Shown in pieces: positions 23,920 to 31,622 of a stretch of 64,000 nucleotides of DNA. Positions within the stretch are counted from its first letter, which is position 1; the number at the start of each line of letters is the position of its first letter. The notes beneath the pieces were generated by a model. The model did not search any database, was not told the DNA's origin, and saw nothing but the letters and a program-made list of their open reading frames with translations. Origin of the DNA: a virus; the IMG/VR virus record IMGVR_UViG_3300020582_000006, positions 21,314 to 85,313 of that record, one strand, 5' to 3'. A program made the position numbers and the translations under genes.

Positions 23920-24513
23920 TCATTTCCATAACTTCTCGAACCGGGCCGCATTCGTAGCGGTATACTTCACCGTGTGCTCGATCTTGCGATGGCCGAGGTA
24001 GTCCTGAATGAGCCGGGTGTCGGCGCCCTGATCGGCAAGGGCGAAGCCGCAAGCGTGCCGCAGCATGTGCGGGTGGGCCGTGAAGGGCAGGTCAGCCGCT
24101 GCGCTCGCGGTCTTGAGCAGATAGTTCACGCTCGACCGGTGCAGAGGCTTGCGCTGTTCCGAGACAAAGAAGGCTTTGACGGTCGCCGGCACGTTCATGG
24201 CTGTCCGGACTTTGAGCCAGGTCCTGATCGCCCGCACTTCCTCGACGCGCAGCGGGTGAGTGGTCGAGAGCCCGCGCTTGAGGCGTTTGACATGCAGGAT
24301 GCGGCTTTCGGTGTCCACATGGTCGAGCGGCAGGCTGCAGATCTCCGACACGCGATAGCCGTGGCGGAAGCTGAGAAGCAGCAGGCAGCGATCGCGCTCC
24401 CGGTTGCGGCTGATCTCGGAGGCGGCGTCGATGAGTTTCTCGACCTCGCGTGCGGTAAGGTGCAGGCGGTCTGATTTGTCGGGTTTTTCGTCTTGTTTTG
24501 CGTTGTTTCCCAT
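23920..24513 (-). CDS. FimB-like tyrosine recombinase
   Basis: 197 residues, about the size of FimB/FimE-type recombinases that lack the arm-binding domain of phage integrases. Catalytic residues are visible: Arg in FRHGYRVSEICSLPL, HPHMLRHACG (H-x-x-R-H), LGHRKIEHT and the Tyr in HTVKYTATN. It could integrate the element, resolve multimers or invert a segment. Its ATG lies within one arm of a 17-bp inverted repeat (24512-24592), and related sites occur at 62.2 kb. No excisionase is adjacent. Confidence 0.85.
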   Translation of the reverse strand: MGNNAKQDEKPDKSDRLHLTAREVEKLIDAASEISRNRERDRCLLLLSFRHGYRVSEICSLPLDHVDTESRILHVKRLKRGLSTTHPLRVEEVRAIRTWLKVRTAMNVPATVKAFFVSEQRKPLHRSSVNYLLKTASAAADLPFTAHPHMLRHACGFALADQGADTRLIQDYLGHRKIEHTVKYTATNAARFEKLWK

Positions 24514-24592
24514 TTTGTTGAAAGTAAGCCTTTCTGGAATCGGCTCAAGTCCGCGCCAAACGCGGGTGAGTCCTTCTTACTTTCCACAAAAT
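24512..24592. repeat. 17-bp inverted repeat at the recombinase start
   Basis: ATTTTGTTGAAAGTAAG (24512-24528) and CTTACTTTCCACAAAAT (24576-24592) are inverted copies with one mismatch, 47 bases apart. A degenerate third copy (TTTGTCGAGAGTAAC) lies at 24600-24614. The same sequences occur as an inverted pair at 62245-62277 and a single copy at 62331. They are candidate binding or crossover sites for the adjacent recombinase. Confidence 0.6.
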
Positions 24593-24614
24593 AGCCCTAT
24601 TTGTCGAGAGTAAC

Positions 24615-24935
24615 CGTACTCAGGGTCCTATAACCCCACTTCCACCGGCCAGATCGCGTACAACCTGGCATAGTAAGGGTCCGCCGTTCTTCTTCGAGAA
24701 CCAGGCGCTCTCACTCTCCGCAGATCTTCCGCCTCAGCTCGCGCTCACTTAGAGCGTCATTCACAAAATTTTATACATCCTTTTCGAACCTTCATGCATT
24801 GATAAAAGCCCGAAAATTCGCAAGTCCGTACAAACAGGACTTATCTTACATTTCAGTTGACGAATAAATGAACAATCATGTAGCATTTGGCAGGTTCCGG
24901 TGAGCGTAATTACGCGTCTTACCTTGTAAGTCTGG
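24615..24935. other. Gene-free region upstream of the second initiator
   Basis: About 320 bases without a convincing gene. It is AT-rich from ~24765, with GCGTAATTACGC, a perfect 12-bp palindrome, at 24904-24915, 20 bases before the initiator start. This palindrome may be its operator. Promoter or origin function is inferred from composition and position. Confidence 0.4.
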
Positions 24936-25619
24936 ATGGTTTGTATGCTGGAACACGTGAATGGATCGGAATTACGATCCACGTTCCCTGCCGCCGATCA
25001 GAGATTAGTCGCCCGATCCAGCATCATCACTGACAGGCTGATACCGCCGATGGCGCGCCTGCTCTATCTGTTTCTCGACGACAAAGCCAATGGGGAAGAT
25101 CACGTCGCCATAGATCAGGCGGAAGCCGGACGGATGCTCGGAGTCTGCCGGCGGCAGGTCAATAAACTGGCCAGTTTACTGCAGAATGCGGGCTATATTA
25201 TGGCCCGCCGCTCGCGCCGGGGATCGGCTGAGTATCGCTTCGTCTGGCGCAAACCGGCCGCTCTGGCAGCCTCACTTTCCCGGGAAAGTCCGGCCGTACC
25301 GTTGCCGGACAACGCGATCTATGCGGATATTATTTCGCAAATCAGCGGGGAAACTCCCAGTCCGCGGCTGCTCGACAGAATCCGTGACGTCGAGACCCGG
25401 CTCGATGTGCCGGAACAAGTGATATGCCGCTGGCTCGACGATAAATGCCGCGAACTCAGAGGCAGGGCCGGCGGGCGCCCGTTCGTCGGGATCCTGGGCA
25501 AAGCAGTCGTCGAAGACCTCCCGGGCTGGCTGAGAGTCAATGCGGACCGCGTGCGCGAAGACTTCCGCCGGCGCGATCTGCGCCGCCAGATGCAACTCGG
25601 CTTCGCCCGCTCGTCCTGA
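24936..25619 (+). CDS. Winged-helix replication initiator-like protein
   Basis: 227 residues. An N-terminal winged helix is visible: PPMARLLYLFLDDKANGEDH, then IDQAEAGRMLGVCRRQVNKL and ASLLQNAGYIMARRSRRG. The arrangement (hard-wired helix-turn-helix after an LLYLFL helix) is typical of phage O-like and plasmid initiators. The C-terminal part is helical and strongly basic (VREDFRRRDLRRQMQL). It directly precedes a region with DnaA-type boxes and a double palindrome, as expected for an initiator next to its origin. Confidence 0.65.
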   Translation: MVCMLEHVNGSELRSTFPAADQRLVARSSIITDRLIPPMARLLYLFLDDKANGEDHVAIDQAEAGRMLGVCRRQVNKLASLLQNAGYIMARRSRRGSAEYRFVWRKPAALAASLSRESPAVPLPDNAIYADIISQISGETPSPRLLDRIRDVETRLDVPEQVICRWLDDKCRELRGRAGGRPFVGILGKAVVEDLPGWLRVNADRVREDFRRRDLRRQMQLGFARSS

Positions 25620-25638
25620 CTCGAAACCTTATGCGAAA

Positions 25639-25747
25639 TTTTCCACAGCAGGGTTTTCCACAACCCGATCAAGAAGAGAACTATAGTTCTCTTCTTGAAT
25701 TCAAGAAGAGAACTATAGTTCTCTTCTTGAATAAACCTGTGGAAAAC
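25639..25747. repeat. Origin-like double palindrome flanked by DnaA-type boxes
   Basis: A 30-bp perfect palindrome (25669-25698, arms CAAGAAGAGAACTA / TAGTTCTCTTCTTG) is repeated exactly at 25701-25730 with AT between, so all 62 bases form one larger palindrome and the 14-mer occurs four times. Outside it GTTTTCCACA (25653-25662) and TGTGGAAAAC (25738-25747) form an outer inverted repeat, each holding a DnaA-like nonamer; another nonamer is at 25639-25647. The structure lies 50 bases after the initiator gene. Origin, replication-terminus or telomere-resolution functions are possible; no protelomerase is visible. Confidence 0.85.
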
Positions 25748-26112
25748 TGCCTGCTCGCCTTCTGTTTTCAGTGGCATAGCTCTTGTGCGCTTCCCTGTGG
25801 GGCGCACTTCGGACGCTTTCCGCCTCCCGGCCGCGCTCAGGCCGCGCCGGGCGCTTTCGGGCGGGCGGATGGCCGCCGGCGGCGGATCGGCGCGTCTGAG
25901 TGCACGGAAAACGCAAAGGGCGGCGCAATTCGCGTGACATGTCACACACAAATCGCGCTGCCGCCGAAATTTCCGCTTCGCGCGCGCGAAGGCTTTTCCG
26001 TTATACGGAGTATTTACTTAAAAGTCAGACAGTCTAATACCGCGCTCAATTATCCACAGCTGCCTGTGGGAAAACCCCCGACTGACGGACTGACTGACCT
26101 TCAAAAACAACC
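25748..26112. other. Gene-free region with DnaA box and palindrome
   Basis: It contains GTGACATGTCAC, a perfect 12-bp palindrome (25934-25945), a very GC-rich segment at 25820-25900, an AT-richer segment at 25990-26050, and TTATCCACA, a perfect consensus DnaA box (26050-26058). Together with the upstream structure this fits the second half of a replication origin. Confidence 0.5.
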
Positions 26113-26148
26113 GGAAAACCCCGACCGCGCGGGGCTTTCCCATTTTTT
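26113..26148 (+). terminator. Rho-independent terminator
   Basis: GGAAAACCCCG / CGGGGCTTTCC stem with one mismatch, followed by CATTTTTTG. It separates the origin region from the rightward gene block starting at 26165. Confidence 0.7.
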
Positions 26149-26164
26149 GTGTAGATTAGGACCA

Positions 26165-26473
26165 ATGCCGCGAATAACAGCCGAAGACCTGCAATTACGG
26201 GATGCAATGGAAATTCAGCGGGCGCACGACATCCTGAAAGTTATTGCCCTTGAAGAAATTCCGGTGGGTTTCGACGGGCCGGAGGCGGAATTGCAGCGGC
26301 GAATGATGTTCTCCGCGCTCGACGTTCTTTGCTGGGTCCTGCGCCACGATCACAACACACACTTCGAACAGAATCTCGCGGCGATCGAACGCGCCGCGGC
26401 CGCCGCAGGCTTTCATCTGAGCCGCGCCGATGACGAAGAAACCAGCGTGAAGGACGTGCCTGAAACGAAGTGA
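26165..26473 (+). CDS. Hypothetical helical protein, 102 aa
   Basis: ATG 26165 starts a mostly helical protein (LRDAMEIQRAHDILKVIALE, then LDVLCWVLRHDHNTHFEQNL). A longer frame extends upstream through the origin region but has no coding look. The layout of its central segment (MFSALDVLCWVLRHDHNTHF) echoes 63489-63788 (IMRTLCWVLDHKS), suggesting a common family. Function unknown. Confidence 0.55.
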   Translation: MPRITAEDLQLRDAMEIQRAHDILKVIALEEIPVGFDGPEAELQRRMMFSALDVLCWVLRHDHNTHFEQNLAAIERAAAAAGFHLSRADDEETSVKDVPETK

Positions 26474-26568
26474 TTCAATTCGCCTGTATGTGCGCGTGGA
26501 TGGGAGGCTTGCAGGTATCTCTCTGTCCCCGGCATCCCCAGGCTCACGATTTCAAAGGAGACAAACCC

Positions 26569-26922
26569 TTGACGGAACCGAAATTCCTGCCCCGGAAACA
26601 CCCCAAAGATCCGCGTGACATATGGACTCACTCCATCGTGTCGCACCGCACCGGACGCGGCTTCGTCGTCGTCGAGTGGAACAACGAAGTCGGCCAGTTC
26701 GATCCGGAGGATGCCCGCCACTTCGCCCATACCCTGATGCGGGAAGCGGACAATGCCGAGACGGACGCCTGGGTCTACTCCCTGCTGAAGGACAAATTGA
26801 AACTGGATGACCACATGATGGCCGCGATCATCACGGACTTCCGCACGGACCGCGCCAGACTCGAGCAGCTCGCCGGGTTGCGCACTACCAAAGACGACTT
26901 ACCAGAGGAGGACCGGCGATGA
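26569..26922 (+). CDS. Hypothetical protein, 117 aa, TTG start
   Basis: I choose TTG 26569 because AAAGGAG lies eight bases upstream; an earlier GTG at 26470 would add 33 residues with no domain look. The middle (GRGFVVVEWNNEVGQFDPED, then HFAHTLMREADNAE) resembles the next gene (HFVFSIKQARDLARLLLKKA), suggesting related domains. Function unknown. Confidence 0.5.
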   Translation: MTEPKFLPRKHPKDPRDIWTHSIVSHRTGRGFVVVEWNNEVGQFDPEDARHFAHTLMREADNAETDAWVYSLLKDKLKLDDHMMAAIITDFRTDRARLEQLAGLRTTKDDLPEEDRR

Positions 26923-27107
26923 GCGACGTGGCTGAAGGCTTCCTTGAAGTCGGGAGTAACGGTAAAGGCGAAGTGGTCATCAACCATCCCTCTATGAAGC
27001 TGGATGAGAACGGCGTGGGACATTTCGTGTTCTCCATTAAGCAGGCGCGCGATCTGGCGCGGCTGCTGCTGAAGAAAGCGGATGAGGCGGCGGCCGAGCT
27101 GCGATGA
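26919..27107 (+). CDS. Hypothetical protein, 62 aa
   Basis: ATGA overlap with the previous gene. A beta hairpin (EVGSNGKGEVVINHPS) then one long helix. The helix resembles the C-terminal helix of the upstream neighbour, suggesting a small duplicated fold. Function unknown. Confidence 0.5.
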   Translation: MSDVAEGFLEVGSNGKGEVVINHPSMKLDENGVGHFVFSIKQARDLARLLLKKADEAAAELR

Positions 27108-27451
27108 CCGATCAGGAGTTTAAGGAATTTGTGTCGGACTGCGTCGAGCGGCCGGAATTCGAGGAAGCCTGGGCGCTTATGAGCAGATCACCCGGCATCG
27201 CCCGGGTCGAGACACTGACGTGGGCATTCGACCATATCAAAATGTCCCGGTGGCATACCGACAGGCTTGATCTCGACGTGAACGACATCATCGTTGAAGC
27301 GACGAAATGGGCGGCAAACCCCGCAGCGAAGTCGGACTTCACTTCGTTCCTGATGATCAGACTTCTCACACTGGCCAGTGTGTTCTTCAATATCGGCGCG
27401 ATTGTGGGGATTACTTCCATGACCGATGAAGAAGAAGACGAAACGGTGTAA
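27104..27451 (+). CDS. Hypothetical protein, 115 aa
   Basis: Helical protein with a hydrophobic stretch (LLTLASVFFNIGAIVGI) near residues 87-104 and an acidic end (TDEEEDETV). The hydrophobic stretch may be a transmembrane helix. Overlaps the previous gene by four bases. No family recognised. Confidence 0.5.
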   Translation: MTDQEFKEFVSDCVERPEFEEAWALMSRSPGIARVETLTWAFDHIKMSRWHTDRLDLDVNDIIVEATKWAANPAAKSDFTSFLMIRLLTLASVFFNIGAIVGITSMTDEEEDETV

Positions 27452-27454
27452 TGA

Positions 27455-27610
27455 ATGAAGATCGTCGCGGCCCCCGGCATTTTCACTCCGTACCGGCCTC
27501 GCCGGACAAAGAGGAAAGGCTCGAGCGCGGTCGAGATCCGCCAGCGGCCCTCGAATCGCCGCAAGCTGGCCGCCTGGCTGAAACGGAAAAAGCTTACTGT
27601 AACTACATGA
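27455..27610 (+). CDS. Small very basic protein, 51 aa
   Basis: ATG 27455 gives a basic product (PYRPRRTKRKGSS, then NRRKLAAWLKRKKL) ending at TGA 27608-27610 in an ATGA overlap with the next gene. This arrangement fits the tight packing here better than a single 127-residue frame from 27451. Nucleic-acid binding is plausible from charge alone. Confidence 0.45.
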   Translation: MKIVAAPGIFTPYRPRRTKRKGSSAVEIRQRPSNRRKLAAWLKRKKLTVTT

Positions 27611-27834
27611 CCCGTCTCCAGATCGCGGCGAATATTGTCGCCCGTTGCCGGCGCGAAGGGCTCGACGCCCGCAAAGCCGGTAAGCCTTATCAGGATTGCC
27701 CTTACCGGGAACACCAGCAGGAACTGGAATACGCCGCCTGGATGGACGGCTGGACGCGAGCCGAAGAGATCGAAGAGGAACTGAAAGGCGGTGACGGCGA
27801 TGATGACGATTGCGGCACTCTCACTGACGCGTAA
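27607..27834 (+). CDS. Hypothetical acidic-tailed protein, 75 aa
   Basis: Starts at ATG 27607 in an ATGA overlap. A helical, basic N-terminal part (RLQIAANIVARCRREGLDAR), then CPYREHQQELEYAAWMDGWT, and a strongly acidic tail (GGDGDDDDCG). The central YREHQQELEYAAWMDGW segment resembles ribosome-modulation-factor-like small phage proteins, but this is uncertain. Confidence 0.45.
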   Translation: MTRLQIAANIVARCRREGLDARKAGKPYQDCPYREHQQELEYAAWMDGWTRAEEIEEELKGGDGDDDDCGTLTDA

Positions 27835-27837
27835 ACC

Positions 27838-28464
27838 ATGGCCACGGTAATCGGGATCGACCTGTCTCTCTCGGGGACCGGCATCGCGCGGTATTCGAGG
27901 AATCTGCCGGGCAGTCACTTCACGGTGAACTGGAACGTCAAAGGCACTGAGCCTCATGCGCCCGCCAATATGAAGATGCCGGATCATCTCTGGCAATGCG
28001 AACGCCAGGGTCAGCTGCTCACCTTTATCAAAGACTTCATCGGCGATGAGATGCCTGATCTGGTCGTGGTCGAGGATGTATACCGGGGTAAGTCGGGATC
28101 CGCCACGCTCGATCTGGCGCAGCTCGCCGGCCTCGTGCGTTACTGGCTGCACACGGTGAAGAAAGCGCCGTTCGCGCTGGTGGTCGGGCAGGCGTCAAAG
28201 AAGTTCGCCGGTCTGCCCGGTTCAAAGGAAGGCCAGTCGCGGCCGAAGGGTCTGATCTGCAAGTACGTGCAAAGCTCATTCGGCCAGGACATCGACGACG
28301 ATAACTGCGCCGATGCGGTAACCATGGCTTACATGGGCGCGGCGATTCTCAGTCTGTGGCCGGTGCGAACGAAGTATCAGCAGGACGTGATCTCCGGCCT
28401 TATTCAGAAATCGCCCTGGCTGAGACAGTTGAGTAATCTGTCCGCTGCTGCGGCAAAGGCATAA
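27838..28464 (+). CDS. RuvC-like Holliday junction resolvase
   Basis: 208 residues. RNase-H-fold motifs are in order: VIGIDLSLSGTGIA with the first catalytic Asp (~8), LVVVEDVYRG with the Glu (~78) and DDDNCADAVTMAYMG with the last Asp pair (~158-164). Phage RuvC-like enzymes cleave four-way junctions before packaging or during recombination. It lies before a ParB-like gene, a common pairing in phage DNA-metabolism operons. Confidence 0.85.
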   Translation: MATVIGIDLSLSGTGIARYSRNLPGSHFTVNWNVKGTEPHAPANMKMPDHLWQCERQGQLLTFIKDFIGDEMPDLVVVEDVYRGKSGSATLDLAQLAGLVRYWLHTVKKAPFALVVGQASKKFAGLPGSKEGQSRPKGLICKYVQSSFGQDIDDDNCADAVTMAYMGAAILSLWPVRTKYQQDVISGLIQKSPWLRQLSNLSAAAAKA

Positions 28465-28468
28465 CCAT

Positions 28469-29194
28469 ATGGCACGAAGACCACCGGAAGTTACTGCGCC
28501 GCCTCCCGCGCCGCCGCTGACCGTGACCGGCCTGACGATCGAGATGTGGTCGATCGACCGGCTGATCCCCTACGAAGGGAAAGACGGCGGCGGAAACGCG
28601 CGCAGGATTACGACTGCGGCGATCGACAAAGTGGCGCAGTCGATCTCGCGCTTCGGCTGGCAGCAGCCTGTCGTAGTCGAACCGGCGCCTAACGAGGGTG
28701 TCATTATCATCGGCCACGTGCGCCGCCTGGCCGCACTCAAACTGGGCCTGCGCGAAGCGCCGGTGCATGTGGTCCGCGGCCTCTCGCCGCAGCAGATTCG
28801 CGAGCTGCGCATCGCTGACAACCGGACTCACGATGAAGCGACCTTCGACGTGAGCGTACTGCTGAGTGAGATCAAGGACCTCGAACTGGAAGCGACCGGC
28901 TTCGACCGCTGGCAGCTGGATGAGTTCTCAAGCGTGGCCGCGTTCGAGGATGAGATCGTGCCCCTCGGTATCGAGGGCGAAGAGGAGGAGGCGAACGGCG
29001 TCGGCGCGCGCAACCGTAATTACGACCGCGCCCGCATGGTCGATGCGATCCTCTATGTCGAGGACGTGGCCGTATTCGAGAACGCGCTGCGGGCGACGAA
29101 CCTCGCTAACAGGGGAAAGGCTCTGGCCGCCATATGTCAGGCATACTTGGAAACAAACAGCAGAAGCAGAAAGACAACTCAACCGGAAGCCTGA
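28469..29194 (+). CDS. ParB/Srx-fold nuclease-like protein
   Basis: 241 residues with a ParB N-terminal domain: WSIDRLIPYEGKDGGGNARR, then VAQSISRFGWQQPVVVEP, VIIIGHVRRLAALKLGL and VHVVRGLSPQQIRELRIADN. This form (IGHVRRLAALKLG, RIADNRT) belongs to phage ParB-like proteins often fused to or next to methyltransferases, not to classical chromosome partition ParB. It may be a nuclease or regulator. Its end overlaps the next gene by 61 bases. Confidence 0.8.
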   Translation: MARRPPEVTAPPPAPPLTVTGLTIEMWSIDRLIPYEGKDGGGNARRITTAAIDKVAQSISRFGWQQPVVVEPAPNEGVIIIGHVRRLAALKLGLREAPVHVVRGLSPQQIRELRIADNRTHDEATFDVSVLLSEIKDLELEATGFDRWQLDEFSSVAAFEDEIVPLGIEGEEEEANGVGARNRNYDRARMVDAILYVEDVAVFENALRATNLANRGKALAAICQAYLETNSRSRKTTQPEA

Positions 29195-29796
29195 AGGAAG
29201 GCCTCCGTTCTACGGCCATCAAGGAACTGGGTTCCACGCCTCCCGTCATCATGGAGACGAACGGCGGCTACGGGCATATCTACCAGCATTGCTACAAAGA
29301 CGTCGTCGACGGCATCGTATTCGAGAAAATGAGGCCAAAAGCCCTGGTCCTCGCGCAGCAGCGCCCGAGCTGGTCGGTCTACTGCTGCGATAACGAGATG
29401 GCAATCAGGGCCGGTGTCGGCCGCCATCTCGAGGTGAACTTTCTCGATGTGGATCCCTATGGGGAATGCTGGAAGATTCTCGACGCGTTCTTCGCGAGCG
29501 ACCGTCCGCGCCCGCCGCGTCTGGTGGTCGTGGTCAATTGCGGCCTGCGCCAGTCGCTCAAGCTGAACGCCGGCTGGCATATCGAGTCCCTGAAGGAAAT
29601 CGTCAGCACCTACGGGAACCAGATGATCTGGAAGCACTACCTCTCCATAGCCAAAGAACTGGTCCAAAAAAAAGCGGCTAAGCCCGGATACAGGCTTAGC
29701 CGCTGGAATGGTTATTACTGCGGTCACGGTCAGAACATGACTCACTTCGCCGCCGTGCTTGACAGATCCTCGTCTTCCTCCTCGTCTTCGACATAG
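29134..29796 (+). CDS. Trm1/SAM-methyltransferase-like phage protein
   Basis: 220 residues. The recognisable layout is STPPVIMETNGGYGHIYQHC, then VVFEKMRPKALVLAQQRPSW, VNFLDVDPYGECWKILDAFF and LVVVVNCGLRQSLKLNAGWH, a known phage family related by eye to Trm1-like tRNA guanine methyltransferases (the D-V-D-P-Y-G motif). Ends GYYCGHGQNMTHFAAVL plus a serine tail. The C-terminal codons overlap a leftward gene and contain a leftward terminator. RNA or DNA substrate unknown. Confidence 0.65.
   Translation: MSGILGNKQQKQKDNSTGSLKEGLRSTAIKELGSTPPVIMETNGGYGHIYQHCYKDVVDGIVFEKMRPKALVLAQQRPSWSVYCCDNEMAIRAGVGRHLEVNFLDVDPYGECWKILDAFFASDRPRPPRLVVVVNCGLRQSLKLNAGWHIESLKEIVSTYGNQMIWKHYLSIAKELVQKKAAKPGYRLSRWNGYYCGHGQNMTHFAAVLDRSSSSSSSST
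29665..29704 (-). terminator. Leftward terminator embedded in a rightward gene
   Basis: AGCGGCTAAGCC / GGCTTAGCCGCT, a perfect 12-bp stem, followed on the minus strand by eight T. It lies inside the coding region of the Trm1-like gene and would end the long leftward block that starts near 49.9 kb. Confidence 0.85.
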
Positions 29797-30176
29797 AGCG
29801 GGTTGTCATCCGCCAGCAGGTGATCACGGCAGACCGGCGCGATGCCGATATGGATTCGTCCGGAATCAATCGGGACGATCGTCGCCATCGTGAGCGCCCG
29901 AAATGGAGCCCTGCTGGTCCAGTGAGTCTTGCGCCGCTTGCCGCACTCGCAGCAGGGCACAGCCTTCTCGAAGCGCAGGAAGCGGACCCGCTCCCGCTGT
30001 TCCTCCGAGAACATCTTGTTCGGCGCGGCTTCGGCGATGTAAGTGATGGGGACAGGCTCCCTGAGCCTCGGGTGCAGTGAGACGTCATAGCCCTGGCGCA
30101 GAAGCACCGGAAGATACGTTTCCAGGGATTCCGGATTCCAGGGCCAGTAGCACGCCCATATTTCGATCTTCTTCAT
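29742..30176 (-). CDS. Hypothetical protein, 144 aa
   Basis: Starts at ATG 30176 after GAAAGGGAACC. Trp/Tyr-rich N-terminus (EIWACYWPWNPESLETYLPV), a PCCECGKRRKTH metal knuckle near residue 76 and a very acidic end (EDEEEDEDLSS). Last gene of the leftward block; its end overlaps the converging Trm1-like gene. No family recognised. Confidence 0.55.
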   Translation of the reverse strand: MKKIEIWACYWPWNPESLETYLPVLLRQGYDVSLHPRLREPVPITYIAEAAPNKMFSEEQRERVRFLRFEKAVPCCECGKRRKTHWTSRAPFRALTMATIVPIDSGRIHIGIAPVCRDHLLADDNPLYVEDEEEDEDLSSTAAK

Positions 30177-30817
30177 TGGTTCCCTTTCTGACCCGGCAGT
30201 CTGATGCGCCGGATTCCCCGGATTGACGTGAGGATCTCGTTCGCGGTCTGGTCGACCACTGGCGCGGGTTTTGGCGCTGCCGCCATTCTCTCTGCCATCT
30301 TGCGTTCCGCCTCCCAGATGCGGCACTGGGCGCGGGTGTGGTTCTGCGCGTACTGATCATGCTGGCAGAGCGGGCAGGGCCTGACAGGCCTCTGTGGCGG
30401 CCTCTGTGGCGGTGGCGCTGGCGGCCTTGGGCGCGGCGCTGGCGGGCCCTGGACGTGAACCGGCTCGCCCAGGCGCGGTACTCCTGGCGGTCGCTCCCGC
30501 AGGCGCTCGACCGGCGAAAGAGGCGGGATCCCTCCTGTTGTGGATACTGCCCGGTAGCGGCTGTCTCCCGTTTCCTTTTCGCGCTGCAGGTTATTGAAGA
30601 TATTCCTGGCCGTGTTGAGCGTCACCGGGTGTGTGGTCTTCGTGCCGGTGCGCGGCACAGCATTGAGCGCACCGTATTCGAAATCGACGGTATACAACTG
30701 CTCAGGATTTAACAGGCTGCGCGGCGCGGGAGTGATGTAGATCGTATAGAACTTCCCTCCGGATCTGCTGTCGGCCACAAGGCGAACGGATAGCAATGGC
30801 GGTGCGAGCGGTGGCAT
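30173..30817 (-). CDS. WGR-like N-terminal protein with Pro-rich linker
   Basis: 214 residues. Residues ~8-95 (DSRSGGKFYTIYITPA, then VDFEYGALNAVPRTGTKTTH) match the N-terminal WGR-like domain of the ligase at 38010-39152. A Pro/Arg-rich linker (~110-145) leads to a zinc knuckle (CPLCQHDQYAQNHTRAQC), then a helix and the C-terminal peptide NEILTSIRGIRRIRLP, which recurs in two other proteins here. WGR domains bind nucleic acid in PARP-type proteins; a DNA- or RNA-contact role is inferred. GTGA/ATGA-type overlap with the next gene. Confidence 0.6.
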   Translation of the reverse strand: MPPLAPPLLSVRLVADSRSGGKFYTIYITPAPRSLLNPEQLYTVDFEYGALNAVPRTGTKTTHPVTLNTARNIFNNLQREKETGDSRYRAVSTTGGIPPLSPVERLRERPPGVPRLGEPVHVQGPPAPRPRPPAPPPQRPPQRPVRPCPLCQHDQYAQNHTRAQCRIWEAERKMAERMAAAPKPAPVVDQTANEILTSIRGIRRIRLPGQKGNQ

Positions 30818-30821
30818 TCTT

Positions 30822-31622
30822 CTACGCTCCTTTCTTCAACCGGCCTGTCTCGGCCATGTTCCTGCGCATAGTGACCCAGGCGCGCCGGGCAGAGCACTTC
30901 CGGTTCTTGCAGGGACATCCCCGGGGATGGTCGCCGTTCTCGTCGACCTCGATGACAGGCTCGCCGCCGGATCGCACGAGTGCGATCGACTGCACGGGCG
31001 GAGGCACAAAGGAGCCCGGTACCAGCAATTCCGTCTCGAGGATCATCAGAGCGTTGCGGATGTTGCCTCCGGACGCCCTGACAATCTCGGCGAAGTCGGG
31101 CCGGCGCCCGCCTTTCTCTTTCTTCCAGACCCGCGCAAGGAACGCTGTCTGTTCCTCGACGGTCGGCGGCTTGAAGTCGAGCCGCCGCAGACGGCTGAGG
31201 AAGCGGGGATGCAGCAACCGGGTATCGTTGCTGGTCATCAGGAAGATCGTATCCCTCGGCATTGCCGCGGTATCGAGGATCGACAGGAAAGACTTCTGCG
31301 CCTGGGCGCTCATCGAGTCGCATTCATCCACAATGGCGACGTGCCAGCGCCCGCCTCCCATCGGGGCATACTGGCAGTCGCAGACCAGCTGCTCGACCAC
31401 TTCCACGGTGCATTTGGCCGCGCTGATATGGTGCAGTTTCCCGCCGATGGCTTTGGCTACCACCATAGCCATGGTGGTTTTGCCGAGACCTGACGGGCCC
31501 AGGAGAAGAAACCCGCTCTCATACGGATCGGCGATGAGCTTCGAGAGTACGGCTTTCGGAACCTCGATCCCGACAAAGTCCGATATCTTCTGTGGCTCGT
31601 ATTTGACCACCAGGGCTTTCAA
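30822..31622 (-). CDS. Clamp-loader-like AAA+ ATPase
   Basis: 266 residues from TTG 31622 (TTGA overlap). Walker A is LLGPSGLGKTTMA (~41-53), Walker B VAIVDECDSMS (~96-106); sensor 1 is IFLMTSNDTR and the arginine-finger segment is FLSRLRRLDFK, all as in replication factor C small subunits and DnaX. A short C-terminal part ends with a cysteine cluster (CPCKNRKC), and clamp-loader collar helices are missing. It might remodel a sliding clamp or a phage-specific complex. No clamp gene is visible. Confidence 0.8.
   Translation of the reverse strand: MKALVVKYEPQKISDFVGIEVPKAVLSKLIADPYESGFLLLGPSGLGKTTMAMVVAKAIGGKLHHISAAKCTVEVVEQLVCDCQYAPMGGGRWHVAIVDECDSMSAQAQKSFLSILDTAAMPRDTIFLMTSNDTRLLHPRFLSRLRRLDFKPPTVEEQTAFLARVWKKEKGGRRPDFAEIVRASGGNIRNALMILETELLVPGSFVPPPVQSIALVRSGGEPVIEVDENGDHPRGCPCKNRKCSARRAWVTMRRNMAETGRLKKGA

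Noticed and set aside
25669-25730. Proven hairpin telomere site
   Set aside because: Symmetry is suggestive, but no protelomerase gene is visible in the window, so only a hypothesis is reported.
25445-26164. N-terminal extension of the gene at 26165
   Set aside because: The frame runs through the palindrome, DnaA boxes and terminator; the start at 26165 is sufficient.
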